Origin: Pectobacterium wasabiae CFBP 3304
GTDB lineage: Bacteria; Pseudomonadota; Gammaproteobacteria; Enterobacterales; Enterobacteriaceae
DNA: 64,000 nucleotides
Reading direction: 5' to 3'
Assembly (NCBI RefSeq): GCF_001742185.1
Contig: NZ_CP015750.1
Coordinates: forward strand, 3,534,001-3,598,000
In this document: positions 38,414 to 48,804 of the stretch, piece after piece
Layout: each line of letters opens with the position of its first letter
How positions within the stretch are numbered: the stretch's first letter is position 1
The notes under the pieces: model-generated
Seen by the model: the letters and a program-made list of their open reading frames with translations, nothing else
Told to the model about the DNA's origin: nothing
Databases searched by the model: none
Translations under genes and position numbers: made by a program

Positions 38414-40009
38414 ATGAAAAAAGCAGGAATACGATTCACATTGGCTGCGTTGACGCTGGCGGTTGCCTCTGCGGCATCGGCGAATACCTTGGTGTATTGC
38501 TCTGAAGGATCGCCGGAAAACTTTAACCCGCAGCTTTATACCTCCGGCACCAGCGTGGATGCCAGTGCGGTGCCGATTTATAACCGTCTGGTGGATTTCA
38601 AGGTCGGCACCACAGAACTGGTGCCGAGTCTGGCGGAACGCTGGGACATTAGTGCGGATGGTCGTGTGTATACCTTTCATTTGCGCAAAGGGGTGAAGTT
38701 CCAGAGCAACAAATCTTTCAAACCCTCACGTGATTTTACCGCCGATGACGTCATTTTCTCTTTTATGCGGCAAAAAGACCCGCAGCATCCTTACCATAAT
38801 GTTTCGAAAGGGACTTATGCCAATTTTGAGAGTTTGTCCTTCAGTTCACTGATTCAGAATATCGAGAAAGTGGATGACCACACGGTGCGCTTTACGCTTT
38901 CCCATGCGGAGGCCCCATTTCTGGCCGATCTAGCCTGGTACTTCGCTTCCATTCTCTCTGCGGAATATGCCGACGCCATGCTCAAAGCCGGCACGCCGGA
39001 GCGCGTGGATATGGAGCCGATTGGCACTGGACCGTTTGAATTAGCACAGTATCAGAAAGATTCGCGCATTCTGTTTAAGGCGTTTCCAGACTATTGGGAA
39101 GGCAAAGCCAAACTGGAACGGTTGATTTTCACTATTACGCCAGACGCCTCCGTGCGTTACGCCAAGCTGGAAAAGAACGAGTGTCAGGTGATGCCATTCC
39201 CTAATCCTGCCGATCTGCCGCGTATGAAAGAGAACAAAGATATCGTACTGATGCAGAAGGCGGGATTGAATACCGGTTTCCTGTCGTTCAATACCCAAAA
39301 GGCACCGACGGATAATGTGAAAGTACGGCAGGCATTGACGATGGCGATTAACAAATCGGCGATTATTGAAGCCGTTTTTCAGGGCACTGGCACTGTGGCG
39401 AAAAACCTGCTGCCGCCGGGCGTTTGGAGCGCCGACAGTGAGTTGAAGGATTATGACTACGATCCCGATAAGGCCAGAGTGTTACTGAAAGAAGCCGGTT
39501 TGGCAGAGGGCACCGCTATCGAACTGTGGGCGATGCCGGTGCAGCGTCCGTATAACCCGAATGCTCGCCGTATGTCGGAGATGATTCAGGCCGACTGGGC
39601 GAAAGTCGGCGTGCAGGCCAAGATTGTCACCTTCGAGTGGGGCGAATACCTGAAAAGGGTGAAGGGCGGTGAACATCAGGCAGCATTGATGGGCTGGACA
39701 ACGGCGACGGGTGATCCTGATAACTTCTTCGGCCCGCTGTTTACCTGCACGGCAGCCAACGGCGGTTCCAACTCGGCAAAGTGGTGCTATGCGCCGTTTG
39801 ACAAACTCATCACCGATGCGCGTGCTTCACAGGATCATGAGCAGCGAATCGCTTTATACAAGCAGGCGCAGCAGATGATGCACGATCAGGCTCCGGCCGT
39901 GATGATTGCGCATTCCACCATCTTTGAACCGGTACGCAAAGAAGTGACCGGGTATGAAGTTGACCCGTTTGGCAAGCATATTTTCTATCAGGTCGACGTG
40001 AAGAAATAA
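38414..40009 (+). CDS. DppA-like periplasmic peptide-binding protein
   Basis: An SBP family 5 protein of 531 residues, close to E. coli DppA (535) along its length, with a signal peptide of about 22 residues (LAALTLAVASAASA). LVYCSEGSPENFNPQLY, GTGPFELAQYQKDSRI and the ligand-cleft segment MPVQRPYNPNARRM are family motifs. No permease or ATPase genes follow, so it is an orphan binding protein that probably serves a dipeptide transporter encoded elsewhere. It may equally bind haem precursors, as DppA does. Confidence 0.9.
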   Translation: MKKAGIRFTLAALTLAVASAASANTLVYCSEGSPENFNPQLYTSGTSVDASAVPIYNRLVDFKVGTTELVPSLAERWDISADGRVYTFHLRKGVKFQSNKSFKPSRDFTADDVIFSFMRQKDPQHPYHNVSKGTYANFESLSFSSLIQNIEKVDDHTVRFTLSHAEAPFLADLAWYFASILSAEYADAMLKAGTPERVDMEPIGTGPFELAQYQKDSRILFKAFPDYWEGKAKLERLIFTITPDASVRYAKLEKNECQVMPFPNPADLPRMKENKDIVLMQKAGLNTGFLSFNTQKAPTDNVKVRQALTMAINKSAIIEAVFQGTGTVAKNLLPPGVWSADSELKDYDYDPDKARVLLKEAGLAEGTAIELWAMPVQRPYNPNARRMSEMIQADWAKVGVQAKIVTFEWGEYLKRVKGGEHQAALMGWTTATGDPDNFFGPLFTCTAANGGSNSAKWCYAPFDKLITDARASQDHEQRIALYKQAQQMMHDQAPAVMIAHSTIFEPVRKEVTGYEVDPFGKHIFYQVDVKK

Positions 40010-40020
40010 GAAGCCGAAAG

Positions 40021-40039
40021 TCCGGCACGCTGTGCCGGA
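40021..40039. terminator. Hairpin between convergent genes
   Basis: TCCGGCAC-GCT-GTGCCGGA, a perfect 8-bp stem 12 bases after the peptide-binding protein gene and facing queH. It has no T-tract. Confidence 0.5.
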
Positions 40040-40055
40040 TCCCGGTGTTATGCGG

Positions 40056-40727
40056 TTATTCGGTTTCGTCGCCGTAATACAGTTTACCGATGCGGATAAT
40101 ATCGCGCCCTTGTGATTGGCGATATTTATTGGAATCACGCAGTGAATAGATGCAGCCGCAATATTCTTGCTGATAGAAATGTTCACGCTTGCTGATTTCG
40201 ATCATCCGCGCTGAACCACCGCCTTTGCGCCAGTTATAATCCCAGTAGGTGACACCAGGATATTTCTGCGCCGCATTCTGGCCGCATTCGTTAATCTGCT
40301 GCATGTTTTTCCAGCGGGAAATCCCCAACGAACTGGAAATTACGCTAAAGCCGTTTTCCGCGGCATACAGCGCCGTGCGTTCAAAGCGCATATCAAAACA
40401 CATGGTGCAGCGAATGCCGCGTTCGGGCTCCCGCTCCATGCCTTTGGCGCGTTCTAACCAGTTATCTGAGTCGTAATCCGCATCAATGAAAGGCACGTTA
40501 TTCTGTTCGGCAAAACGCAGGTTTTCCTCTTTGCGGATCAGATATTCACGCTGCGGATGGATATTGGGGTTATAGAAGAAAATGGTGTAGTCGATGCCAG
40601 AAGCGGTGATGGCTTCCATGACTTCACCAGAGCAAGGGGCGCAGCAAGAGTGCAGCAGCAGTTTGTCTGCGCCATTTGGCAGTGAAAGCTGCGGGCGTTT
40701 AAATTCTGCGGTTTTGACATTCGACAT
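40056..40727 (-). CDS. queH: Epoxyqueuosine reductase QueH
   Basis: Reduces epoxyqueuosine to queuosine in the anticodon loop of tRNAs; the alternative to QueG. It has 223 residues. The cysteine set of the family is present: HSCCAPC near residue 25, IRCTMC in the middle and EYCGCIYS near the C-terminus, for iron-sulfur and redox functions. The start is taken as the ATG at 40727 rather than a GTG four codons upstream that has no ribosome site. It is divergent from another tRNA-modification gene, dusC. Confidence 0.88.
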   Translation of the reverse strand: MSNVKTAEFKRPQLSLPNGADKLLLHSCCAPCSGEVMEAITASGIDYTIFFYNPNIHPQREYLIRKEENLRFAEQNNVPFIDADYDSDNWLERAKGMEREPERGIRCTMCFDMRFERTALYAAENGFSVISSSLGISRWKNMQQINECGQNAAQKYPGVTYWDYNWRKGGGSARMIEISKREHFYQQEYCGCIYSLRDSNKYRQSQGRDIIRIGKLYYGDETE

Positions 40728-40957
40728 AAAAATAGCCACTTCGTTGTGGTCCGTGAGGACGGTACTGGCACAAATTCGTAACGAATTATTGATGATATGC
40801 CCACGAGAGGCAACCTTTGGGCCTATCTGGCGTTATCTTTCCCGTTGCGTTATCCGTACAATACCCCTAACCACGGGCTTAAGTGACCTGTATTACCCTA
40901 ATATTGCCTGCTTTTTGGGCCGTCTTATTAACGATCGAAGAATTATTGAGTAGCGTT

Positions 40958-41890
40958 ATGCGTGTTCTGCTTGCCCCGATGGAAGGGGTTCTCGATTCAT
41001 TAGTGCGAGAACTGCTGACCGAAGTAAATGACTATGACCTGTGCATCACCGAATTTTTACGCGTGGTGGATCAGTGCCTGCCGGTTAAATCCTTTTATCG
41101 CCTTTGTCCGGAATTGCAGCATGCTAGCCGCACGCCGTCCGGCACGCGGGTGCGGGTTCAGCTATTAGGACAATACCCACAATGGCTGGCGGAAAATGCG
41201 GCACGGGCGGTGGAGCTGGGTTCGTATGGCATCGATCTTAACTGCGGCTGTCCATCAAAGCTGGTGAACGGCAGCGGGGGCGGGGCGACGCTGTTAAAAG
41301 ATCCCGAACTGATTTATCAAGGCGCAAAAGCCATGCGTGAAGCGGTGCCTGCACATTTACCTGTCACGGTGAAAATACGGCTGGGGTGGGATTCCGGCGC
41401 TCGCCAGTTTGAAATTGCCGATGCGGTGCAGCAGGCGGGAGCCAGCGAGCTGGCCGTGCATGGTCGCACGAAAGAAGACGGTTATAAGGCCGAATGCATT
41501 AACTGGCAGGCGATCGGGGAAATCCGCCAGCGGCTGCGGATTCCGGTGATTGCCAACGGTGAAATCTGGGACTGGCAGAGCGCACAGGATTGTATGGCGA
41601 CAACGGGCTGTGACGCGATCATGCTGGGGCGCGGTGCGCTGAATGTTCCGAATCTGAGCCGCGTGATTAAGTATAACGAACCGCGTATGCCGTGGCCGGA
41701 GGTCATGCTGCTGCTACAAAAATATGTGCGGCTGGAAAAGCAGGGCGATACGGGACTGTATCACGTCGCGCGCATTAAGCAGTGGCTCGGTTATTTGCGT
41801 AAAGAGTACGCTGATGCCACCGAATTATTCAGCGAAATTCGCACGTTGAAGACCTCAACGGATATCGCCCGTGTGATTGGTGAGCCGTAG
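40958..41890 (+). CDS. dusC: tRNA-dihydrouridine(16) synthase DusC
   Basis: An FMN enzyme that reduces uridine 16 in the D-loop of tRNAs. 310 residues. The N-terminus [20 protein letters not shown] is the conserved FMN-binding start, and the catalytic cysteine is in [28 protein letters not shown] and NGEIWDW follow. The ATG at 40958 matches the family, while the upstream frame to 40883 does not. Confidence 0.95.
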   Translation: MRVLLAPMEGVLDSLVRELLTEVNDYDLCITEFLRVVDQCLPVKSFYRLCPELQHASRTPSGTRVRVQLLGQYPQWLAENAARAVELGSYGIDLNCGCPSKLVNGSGGGATLLKDPELIYQGAKAMREAVPAHLPVTVKIRLGWDSGARQFEIADAVQQAGASELAVHGRTKEDGYKAECINWQAIGEIRQRLRIPVIANGEIWDWQSAQDCMATTGCDAIMLGRGALNVPNLSRVIKYNEPRMPWPEVMLLLQKYVRLEKQGDTGLYHVARIKQWLGYLRKEYADATELFSEIRTLKTSTDIARVIGEP

Positions 41891-41999
41891 GTGCTCACCG
41901 TTTTTCTTCCTTCTGCTCAATTTTAACCCACCCCATCGCTCTCCCGCTGCCTGTACTTTACTTTACGAATCAGTTGACGGTATAACACCCCATCTATTT

Positions 42000-42015
42000 G
42001 GAAGTTTAGACGTCT
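42000..42015. promoter_or_regulatory. MetJ operator (tandem met boxes)
   Basis: AGACGTCT at 42008-42015 is the perfect met-box octamer, directly preceded by the weaker GGAAGTTT. It is 17 bases upstream of the mmuP start codon. MetJ with S-adenosylmethionine would repress mmuPM when methionine is sufficient. Confidence 0.75.
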
Positions 42016-42031
42016 ATAACGAAAGGTCATC

Positions 42032-43444
42032 ATGGAACAACACGCATCAGGTTCGGAAGGGCAGTTTAAGCGCACCATGAAAGCTCGCCATTTGGTGATG
42101 CTGTCGCTCGGCGGCGTCATTGGTACCGGCCTGTTTTTCAATACGGGGTACATTATTTCCACGACTGGCGCGGCTGGGACACTATTAGCGTATTTGATCG
42201 GCGCACTGGTGGTGTATCTGGTGATGCTGAGTTTGGGGGAGCTATCTGTTGCGATGCCGGAAACTGGGGCGTTCCATGTGTATGCGTCTCGCTACCTCAG
42301 CCCGGCAACGGGCTATACCGTGGCGTGGCTGTATTGGCTGACGTGGACGGTCGCGCTTGGTTCTAGCCTGACCGCTGCTGGTTTTTGTATGCAGTATTGG
42401 TTTCCACAGGTGCCCGTCTGGACCTGGTGCCTGCTGTTTTGTGTGTTGATCTATTTACTGAATGTTGTGTCGTCCCGTTTCTTTGCCGAAGGGGAGTTTT
42501 GGTTCTCGATTGTTAAAGTGGTCACAATCCTTGCCTTTATCGTACTCGGTGGAGGGGCGATGTTTGGCTTTATTCCGATGCAGGATGGTTCGCCCGCGCC
42601 GTTCTTCCAGAACATTACTGCGTCTGGCTGGTTCCCTTACGGCGGCCTTCCGATATTGATGACGATGGTGGCGGTAAACTTCGCCTTCTCCGGTACGGAA
42701 CTGATCGGCATCGCGGCAGGAGAAACTGAGAATCCGCACAAGGTTGTACCGATGGCGATTCGCACGACCGTCGCGCGGTTGGTGATCTTCTTTTTGGGGA
42801 CGGTGCTGGTGCTGGCGGCGATAATCCCAATGGAAGAGGCCGGTATCGCCAAAAGCCCGTTTGTACTGGTGTTTGAAAAGATTGGTATTCCTTACGCCGC
42901 CGATATTTTTAATTTCGTGATTTTGACGGCGATCCTGTCTGCGGCTAACTCAGGGCTGTATGCCTCGGGGCGTATGCTGTGGTCGTTGTCCAACGAAGGC
43001 ACGTTGCCACGCCGTTTTTCTCGTCTGACGCGCCGGGGTATTCCGCTTTTTGCTATTTCCGTCAGTATGCTGGGCGGGCTGCTGGCGCTGTTTTCCAGCG
43101 TGATCGCTCCGGACACCGTTTACGTGGCGCTGTCCGCGATTTCCGGTTTTGCCGTGGTGGCGGTGTGGTTGAGTATTTGTGCCTCGCACTATATGTTTCG
43201 TCGCCACCATGTCCGCACCGGAAAATCTCTTTCCGAACTGCAATATCGTGCGCCTTGGTTCCCGATAACACCGATTTTGGGATTCTTGCTCTGCCTGCTG
43301 GCCTGCGTTGGGCTGGCGTTTGACCCAAGCCAGCGGATTGCGCTGTGGTGTGGAATTCCATTTGTCGCGCTGTGTTACGGTGCTTATTATTTCACGCAGT
43401 CAATGAAGAAGCGTGGATTAACAGGAGTGGAAGACATTGCGTAA
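42032..43444 (+). CDS. mmuP: S-methylmethionine permease
   Basis: A twelve-helix APC-type amino-acid permease of 470 residues. It is close to E. coli MmuP along its entire length (for example the N-terminal [21 protein letters not shown] and the central [18 protein letters not shown]). It imports S-methylmethionine, a plant sulfur metabolite, for use as a methyl donor by MmuM. The stop overlaps mmuM by eight bases. Confidence 0.95.
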   Translation: MEQHASGSEGQFKRTMKARHLVMLSLGGVIGTGLFFNTGYIISTTGAAGTLLAYLIGALVVYLVMLSLGELSVAMPETGAFHVYASRYLSPATGYTVAWLYWLTWTVALGSSLTAAGFCMQYWFPQVPVWTWCLLFCVLIYLLNVVSSRFFAEGEFWFSIVKVVTILAFIVLGGGAMFGFIPMQDGSPAPFFQNITASGWFPYGGLPILMTMVAVNFAFSGTELIGIAAGETENPHKVVPMAIRTTVARLVIFFLGTVLVLAAIIPMEEAGIAKSPFVLVFEKIGIPYAADIFNFVILTAILSAANSGLYASGRMLWSLSNEGTLPRRFSRLTRRGIPLFAISVSMLGGLLALFSSVIAPDTVYVALSAISGFAVVAVWLSICASHYMFRRHHVRTGKSLSELQYRAPWFPITPILGFLLCLLACVGLAFDPSQRIALWCGIPFVALCYGAYYFTQSMKKRGLTGVEDIA

Positions 43445-44384
43445 AAATACGGTGACCGACATGCTGGCAACGGCATCAACGATTGTGCTGGACGGTGCGC
43501 TGGCGACCGAACTGGAAGCACGCGGTTGTGATTTAACGGATCCCCTGTGGTCGGCGAAAGTGTTGGTGGAAAATCCGGCGCTGATTTATCAGGTGCACCT
43601 CGACTATTTCAAGGCTGGGGCGCAATGTGCGATTACCGCCAGCTATCAGGCAACGCCGCAAGGGTTTAAGACGCGTGGGTATAGCGAAGCGGAGTCGTTG
43701 ACGCTGATTGCCAAAAGCGTACAGTTAGCGGCGCAGGCGCGGGATGATTATCGTCGTGACAATCCGCAGGCTGGTGTGCTGCTGGTGGCAGGGTCAGTCG
43801 GGCCGTATGGTGCCTATCTGGCGGATGGTTCAGAATACCGTGGCGACTACCAGTTGCCGCAGGCTGAGATGATGGCGTTTCATCGCCCCCGCATAGCGGC
43901 GCTGCATGAGGCGGGGGCGGATCTGTTGGCGTGTGAAACGCTGCCGTCTTTTGCCGAAGTCGAGGCGTTGATTGCGTTACTAGCCGAATTCCCTCAGGCG
44001 CAAGCCTGGTTCTCTTTCACGCTGCGTGACAGCGAACACCTCAGCGACGGTACGCCATTACACACCGTGCTGGAACGGGTTAACGCCTGCTTGCAGGTGG
44101 TTGCCGTGGGCATTAACTGTATTGCGCTGGAGAATGTGACGCCCGCGCTGACGTACCTGTCCTCGTTGACGAATTTGCCTTTGGTGGTTTATCCCAATTC
44201 CGGCGAGCAGTATGATGCACTAACCAAAACCTGGAGTAGCGGCCACGATGCTGCCTGTTCGCTGACGGCGTATCTGCCAGAGTGGCGGGCGGCAGGGGCG
44301 CGTCTGATTGGCGGCTGCTGCCGAACCACACCTGCTGATATTGCCGGTATTGCGCGCTGCTGCCAGCACGAGGGTCAGCACTAA
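43437..44384 (+). CDS. mmuM: Homocysteine S-methyltransferase
   Basis: Transfers a methyl group from S-methylmethionine (or SAM) to homocysteine, giving methionine. 315 residues. The zinc ligands are visible as INCIALE and the C-terminal GGCCRTTP. The start is read as TTG 43437 with AGGAG nine bases ahead, overlapping mmuP; later in-frame GTG and ATG codons lack a ribosome site. Together with mmuP it forms a compact S-methylmethionine salvage operon. Confidence 0.93.
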   Translation: MRKNTVTDMLATASTIVLDGALATELEARGCDLTDPLWSAKVLVENPALIYQVHLDYFKAGAQCAITASYQATPQGFKTRGYSEAESLTLIAKSVQLAAQARDDYRRDNPQAGVLLVAGSVGPYGAYLADGSEYRGDYQLPQAEMMAFHRPRIAALHEAGADLLACETLPSFAEVEALIALLAEFPQAQAWFSFTLRDSEHLSDGTPLHTVLERVNACLQVVAVGINCIALENVTPALTYLSSLTNLPLVVYPNSGEQYDALTKTWSSGHDAACSLTAYLPEWRAAGARLIGGCCRTTPADIAGIARCCQHEGQH

Positions 44385-44401
44385 ATAAGGGGGATGCCGT
44401 G

Positions 44402-44950
44402 ATGGAAAATGAGGTAAACCTGCAACATATGTACGCGCTTGCCAGGCAGCGCGTCGCACCGGATGTGCCGGTAACGGTGCTGTGCATTGGTGAACAGCAG
44501 ACGGCGGTCATCTGCGGGACGGCATCACAGCCGTCGGCAACGTTGCAACTGACAATTGGTTTTGACAAAACAGCAGCGACGTTTTTCAAGCATCTTCCCC
44601 CGACGCCGGATGAGATGGAGTTGGCGATCATGGCGGTAGAAGATGAGGTGACGCGTATTCGGCACGACCTCCCGGCGGATTCGGTTCTCTTTTCTTTCGA
44701 TCCGACATTGGTGACAATCGCACAGATTTCGGGCGTGGAAGAGGAGAAGGCGAGCTGGTGTTTGCCGCAGGATGACATGGAACGAACATTTAAACGTCTG
44801 GAACGTGTCATGCTGGGGAGTCCAGCGGCCTGGGAAGGGATTCCGCTAGAAAGCGCCTTTTCCGCCCGGCTGCTTATTTTACGTGAGTTTATGCACCATC
44901 ACGACTTCGATTCTGCACTGATCTTGCTGTTACCTGCGGTTACTGCGTGA
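44402..44950 (+). CDS. Conserved-looking cytoplasmic protein, unknown function
   Basis: A 182-residue soluble protein that I do not recognise. It has no signal peptide or membrane segment, is acidic, and contains a stretch TPDEMELAIMAVEDEVTRI followed by SFDPTLVTIAQISGV. It starts 17 bases after mmuM with AAGGGGG upstream, so it is probably the third gene of the mmu operon. A GTG one codon earlier could also serve. Context hints at methionine or sulfur metabolism but nothing in the sequence shows it. Confidence 0.65.
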   Translation: MENEVNLQHMYALARQRVAPDVPVTVLCIGEQQTAVICGTASQPSATLQLTIGFDKTAATFFKHLPPTPDEMELAIMAVEDEVTRIRHDLPADSVLFSFDPTLVTIAQISGVEEEKASWCLPQDDMERTFKRLERVMLGSPAAWEGIPLESAFSARLLILREFMHHHDFDSALILLLPAVTA

Positions 44951-45287
44951 AGAACTAGCGGTTTTTTCTTTCTCAGCTACTATTAACGGCGGTCAGCATC
45001 CCGTGCGATTCTGACCGTATCTTTTGGCTTGAAAATCATGGGTGGATAGTTGTTACTCGGCACACTTGTGCGCGCTTCACCCTAAAGGATCAACACGTCG
45101 TGTTGTTCAAAACAATGACGTTTGTCGTTAAACTCGAATTATTTAGAGTATATGTTACCGGTATGATCTATTTTTCGGATGACTGAATCATTATTTGCTT
45201 GAATTTCCGCATGACAGCGTAATAACGCGCTGAATAATGTGACGGAAGATCAATTTTATTTCAGTGAATCCAGTGAGGGGAAAGAAC
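44951..45287. other. Spacer upstream of cyaB
   Basis: 337 bases without a gene. The only clear element is a short perfect palindrome, CAACACG-T-CGTGTTG, at 45091-45105, which looks like a protein-binding site. Downstream is an AT-rich stretch that should hold the promoter of the adenylate cyclase gene. Confidence 0.55.
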
Positions 45288-45830
45288 ATGGTTGAACATT
45301 TCATAGGGAAATATGAAGTTGAACTTAAATTTCACATCGACGATATCGCCGTTTTCAGAAATACGCTTTTTAGTCTTCATCCAGAGGCTTTCGTCTTTGA
45401 AAATAAAGAACATGATATTTATTACGATGACTCAGAGAAGCGATTGCAACAGCAAAATATAAAAATGCTGGTACGTCGCATGGAACCATCGGGGATAAAG
45501 CTCTGGATTGTTAAAGGGCCGGGAGCCGATCGCTGCGAAGCGGTTAACGTCGAAATTTTTGAAAAAACCGACAGTATGCTACAGACGTTAGGGTATCAGC
45601 CCCTGTTTGAGATTCATAAAATTCGCAGCATCTATTTTTTAAATGCTTTTCATATTACGCTCGATTATATTGAATCCCTTGGTTATTTCGTGGAAATATC
45701 GATAATGACCGATGATGAAACCCAGTTGAAAGCACTCAGAGATCGGTGTATGTCGTGTGCGCTACAGCTTCAATTGTCATTGGATAATATTGAAACGAAA
45801 TCGTATTATCAATTATTAGGTTTTAACTGA
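45288..45830 (+). CDS. cyaB: Class IV adenylate cyclase (CYTH domain)
   Basis: A 180-residue CYTH-fold protein, similar to the class IV adenylate cyclases of Yersinia and Aeromonas. The metal-binding ExExK motif is YEVELKF (E10, E12, K14). LRREMNPSGIKLWIVKGPG-like residues (seen as VRRMEPSGIKLWIVKGPGADRCEA) line the tunnel. It converts ATP to cyclic AMP in vitro in its relatives; its role beside the main class I cyclase is unclear. The ATG at 45288 has AGGGG eight bases ahead. Base composition is AT-rich relative to neighbours. Confidence 0.88.
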   Translation: MVEHFIGKYEVELKFHIDDIAVFRNTLFSLHPEAFVFENKEHDIYYDDSEKRLQQQNIKMLVRRMEPSGIKLWIVKGPGADRCEAVNVEIFEKTDSMLQTLGYQPLFEIHKIRSIYFLNAFHITLDYIESLGYFVEISIMTDDETQLKALRDRCMSCALQLQLSLDNIETKSYYQLLGFN

Positions 45831-45890
45831 TTGTTCTTTTCTGGTTATTGAATTGTTGCTCTTTTTGTTTTATTTACGTAGGGAAAACTG

Positions 45891-46247
45891 ATGAAAAAAT
45901 CTATTCCGGCCGTGCTGACCACGTTAGTGATGGCTTTTTCTTTATCCGCTCATGGTAATAATGTGGCGCAATATAAAGATGGCACCTACATCGGTAAAGC
46001 GCAGGGTAAGGCGGCAGAGGTTGAGGTGACGGTCAGCATTAAAGAAGGGAAGATCGCTAACGCTGAAGTGCGCAAGCATGGCGATACCGAAGCGATGATG
46101 CTGAGCGCGACCGATGAAATTGTGCCGGAGCTTCTTGAGAAGCAGGACATTAATAAGGTGGATGCGGTAACGGGGGCAACGTTATCGAGTCAGGGGGTGA
46201 TTAATGCGGTGAAACAGGCGCTGGAACAGGCAAAAGTAACACCGTAA
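45891..46247 (+). CDS. Exported FMN-binding domain protein
   Basis: A 118-residue protein with a signal peptide of about 22 residues (TTLVMAFSLSAHG) and a single FMN_bind domain. The segment DAVTGATLSSQG near residue 92 resembles the ApbE flavinylation motif, in which a Ser or Thr carries covalent FMN. It would be a periplasmic electron carrier or reductase subunit. It lies between cyaB and a small membrane protein gene, with which it may work. Confidence 0.82.
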   Translation: MKKSIPAVLTTLVMAFSLSAHGNNVAQYKDGTYIGKAQGKAAEVEVTVSIKEGKIANAEVRKHGDTEAMMLSATDEIVPELLEKQDINKVDAVTGATLSSQGVINAVKQALEQAKVTP

Positions 46248-46288
46248 TCGTGACCATTCGCGTTGATGGATAAAGGAATCACACTGCC

Positions 46289-46798
46289 GTGGAAAATCTA
46301 CTGATTACTCTGCGTCACACGCCTTACTGGGTATGGGCCGTTTTGGGTTACCTGATTTATGCTGGCGTAAAAGCCAGTCAGCCGAGGCGACAATCGCTGG
46401 TGCGGATGTTAGTTGTGCCTATGGTTTTCATGGTGTGGGGCGTTAGCGCGATTTTTCACACGTTGCAACTCCCGCTTGCGGCGGTGGGCGGTTTTCTACT
46501 GATGTTGGTTATTGGGCTGAGCATTGGGTGGATATGGGGAACGACGTCAGGGATCTACCTGCCGGAACCGCGCTGTTTTCAACGCACCGGATCGTGGTGG
46601 CCTTTAGTCTTAATGCTGCTGACGTTTTGTTTTCGCTTCTATTTTTCCGTTCAACTGGCCCGGTTTCCCACGTTAGCGCATGATCCGGTATTCTGCTTGT
46701 TGTCCGGTGCAGTGGGCGGGATTACCGCCGGGATATTCAGCGGCGTCAGCCTGCGTTTGCTCAACCAGATGCGTAAAATAAGACCGTCTCTAACGTAA
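46289..46798 (+). CDS. Small polytopic membrane protein (DUF6622-like)
   Basis: A 169-residue integral membrane protein with four or five hydrophobic helices and a C-terminal basic tail (MRKIRPSLT). The start is GTG 46289 with AAGGA eleven bases upstream. Similar uncharacterised proteins begin with the HTPYWVWAVLGYLIYAG motif. It sits 41 bases after the FMN-binding protein gene on the same strand. Function unknown. Confidence 0.75.
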   Translation: MENLLITLRHTPYWVWAVLGYLIYAGVKASQPRRQSLVRMLVVPMVFMVWGVSAIFHTLQLPLAAVGGFLLMLVIGLSIGWIWGTTSGIYLPEPRCFQRTGSWWPLVLMLLTFCFRFYFSVQLARFPTLAHDPVFCLLSGAVGGITAGIFSGVSLRLLNQMRKIRPSLT

Positions 46799-46948
46799 TG
46801 CTATAAAAAACAGTATCTTGCTAAAGCCGTTTGTCAAAATTTGTCACAAAGCTTTTTCTGCTGCATGAGTGCGTGGGGAGAGGCAGTAAATTATAATGCC
46901 GATGCCTATCCCTTTCATTTAACAGAATACTGTTTAAGTTATTGAAGA

Positions 46949-47896
46949 ATGACTAAAAATTTTAAGCTTTCTCTTTTTGGCCTGTTGATACTGTCAACCC
47001 ATGCTGTGATGTTGCCACAGGCTGTGGCGAAAGCGCCGACGTATTCCGCTGGCAGTGCGCATCAGGAAATTGCTTCCGGTAGCGCGATGGTCGTGGATTT
47101 GCGTGATAACCATATCCTTTATTCGAGCAATCCTGACGTCGTGGTGCCGATCGCCTCTGTGACGAAACTGATGACGGCGCTGGTGGTGCTGGATGCCAAT
47201 CTGCCGCTGGATGAAATCATCTCTGTAGATATCAGCCAGACGAAAGAAATGAAAGGGGTGTACTCGCGCGTTCGTTTGAACAGTGAGATCAGCCGTCATG
47301 ACATGCTGCTACTGGCGCTGATGTCATCTGAAAACCGGGCGGCGGCTAGCCTGGCGCATCACTATCCGGGCGGCTATCAGGCATTTATCCGCGCGATGAA
47401 TGCCAAGGCCCGTGCCTTAGGCATGACCCACACGCGCTATGTAGAGCCGACCGGCTTGTCCATCAATAATGTCTCGACCGCTCGCGATCTCACTAAACTC
47501 CTGATTGCCAGCAAGCAATATCCGCTACTGAGCCAGCTCAGCACGACACAGGAAAAAACGGCGACGTTCACCAACCCGGCGTATAGCCTGCCGTTCAGAA
47601 ACACCAATCATCTGGTCTACAAGGCGGACTGGAGTATTCAACTGACCAAGACGGGCTTCACCAATCAGGCGGGACACTGTCTGGTGATGCGCACTGTTAT
47701 TAATCAACGGCCTGTTGCGCTGGTGGTATTGGATGCCTTCGGTAAATACACACATTTTGCAGATGCTAACCGTCTGCGTAAGTGGATTGAAACCGGTAAA
47801 GTTAGCGAGGTGCCCGCTGCGGCATTGAGCTATAAGAAACAAAAATCGCTAGCTTCCCGCCAACCGCAGAGCATGGCGAATATCGATACCGAATAA
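46949..47896 (+). CDS. pbpG: D-alanyl-D-alanine endopeptidase PBP7
   Basis: A low-molecular-weight penicillin-binding protein that cleaves cross-links between peptidoglycan chains in the periplasm. It has 315 residues, against 310 in E. coli, with a signal peptide to about residue 28. The active-site motifs are S70-x-x-K73 (SVTK), S126-x-N128 (SEN) and KTG in QLTKTGFT. The gene stands alone, convergent with a GST gene. Confidence 0.95.
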   Translation: MTKNFKLSLFGLLILSTHAVMLPQAVAKAPTYSAGSAHQEIASGSAMVVDLRDNHILYSSNPDVVVPIASVTKLMTALVVLDANLPLDEIISVDISQTKEMKGVYSRVRLNSEISRHDMLLLALMSSENRAAASLAHHYPGGYQAFIRAMNAKARALGMTHTRYVEPTGLSINNVSTARDLTKLLIASKQYPLLSQLSTTQEKTATFTNPAYSLPFRNTNHLVYKADWSIQLTKTGFTNQAGHCLVMRTVINQRPVALVVLDAFGKYTHFADANRLRKWIETGKVSEVPAAALSYKKQKSLASRQPQSMANIDTE

Positions 47897-47935
47897 CAGA
47901 TTGTCCCCTCCCCATGTTCTGGATAGGGGCGTTTT

Positions 47936-47960
47936 GACGGTGGCCGAATGGGCCACCGTC
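47936..47960. terminator. Hairpin between pbpG and the GST gene
   Basis: A perfect 10-bp stem, GACGGTGGCC and GGCCACCGTC, with a five-base loop, located between two convergent genes. There is no T-tract after the stem on either strand. Confidence 0.6.
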
Positions 47961-47970
47961 TGCGACTGTG

Positions 47971-48657
47971 CTATGCGTGTGCGCGAAAATCCTCTATCAC
48001 TTCACCTGCATTTGTCACATCTTCCTCGTGTGCGGCTTCACGCCAGGTTTCTGCTAATGCATCCTGTAGCCATTGCTGCATCGCGGGCAATGCCAATAAG
48101 TGTTCGCAGTAGGCGGCGGCTTCCGACGAGACGGGAAGCTGATAGGTTTTGATACGGAAAACGACAGGAGCAAAAAACGCGTCTACTGCCGAAAATTGTT
48201 TCCCCGCCAAAAACGGCCCACCAAATCGTGTCAATCCTTCCTGCCACAGCTCACTGATACGGGTAATGTCGCTGCTGAGAGCTGGAGATATCTCATTCAG
48301 CTTGACACGCACGCCGCAGCTCATGGCGCAGGTATTGCGCAGTGCAGTAAAGCCGGAATGCATTTCGGCGGCGGCACAGCGTGCCCAGGCACGGGTTTTA
48401 GCATCGGCAGGCCAGATGTCGGGGTGCTGTTCAGCCAGATATTCGGTAATCGCCAGTGAATCCCAGACGGTGATTTCGCCATCGATCAGGCAGGGGACTT
48501 TTGCCGTCGGGGAAAAGGCCTTAAATGCTGGCTGTGCCATGCCCGGCGCAAAAACAACCTGCTTCTCTTCGAAAGGAATCGACAGTGTTTTCAACAACAC
48601 CCACGGACGCAGTGACCAGGATGAATAGTTCTTATTGGCGATGTACAACTGATACAT
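47971..48657 (-). CDS. Glutathione S-transferase family protein
   Basis: A 228-residue protein with the thioredoxin-like N-terminal domain (YQLYIANKNYSSWSLRPWVLLKTL, the SSWS turn being in the catalytic position) and an all-helical C-terminal domain. KVPCLIDGEITVWDSLAITEYLAE is the glutathione-binding region. The start is the ATG at 48657 with AAGGAG eight bases ahead; a longer frame to 48795 is a chance extension. Substrate unknown. Confidence 0.88.
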   Translation of the reverse strand: MYQLYIANKNYSSWSLRPWVLLKTLSIPFEEKQVVFAPGMAQPAFKAFSPTAKVPCLIDGEITVWDSLAITEYLAEQHPDIWPADAKTRAWARCAAAEMHSGFTALRNTCAMSCGVRVKLNEISPALSSDITRISELWQEGLTRFGGPFLAGKQFSAVDAFFAPVVFRIKTYQLPVSSEAAAYCEHLLALPAMQQWLQDALAETWREAAHEEDVTNAGEVIEDFRAHA

Positions 48658-48804
48658 GTCTGAGGCTCCTTGTATTAACGAAGCCTTAGCATTAGCACGA
48701 AAGACGGTATAAATCATCCAGCATCTACATGCCAGCGTGGCGAGTATAAGAATCGGGTATGAGGCCAGCGATGAACCACGGGAAAAGCGATCCATCGTGG
48801 TTCA

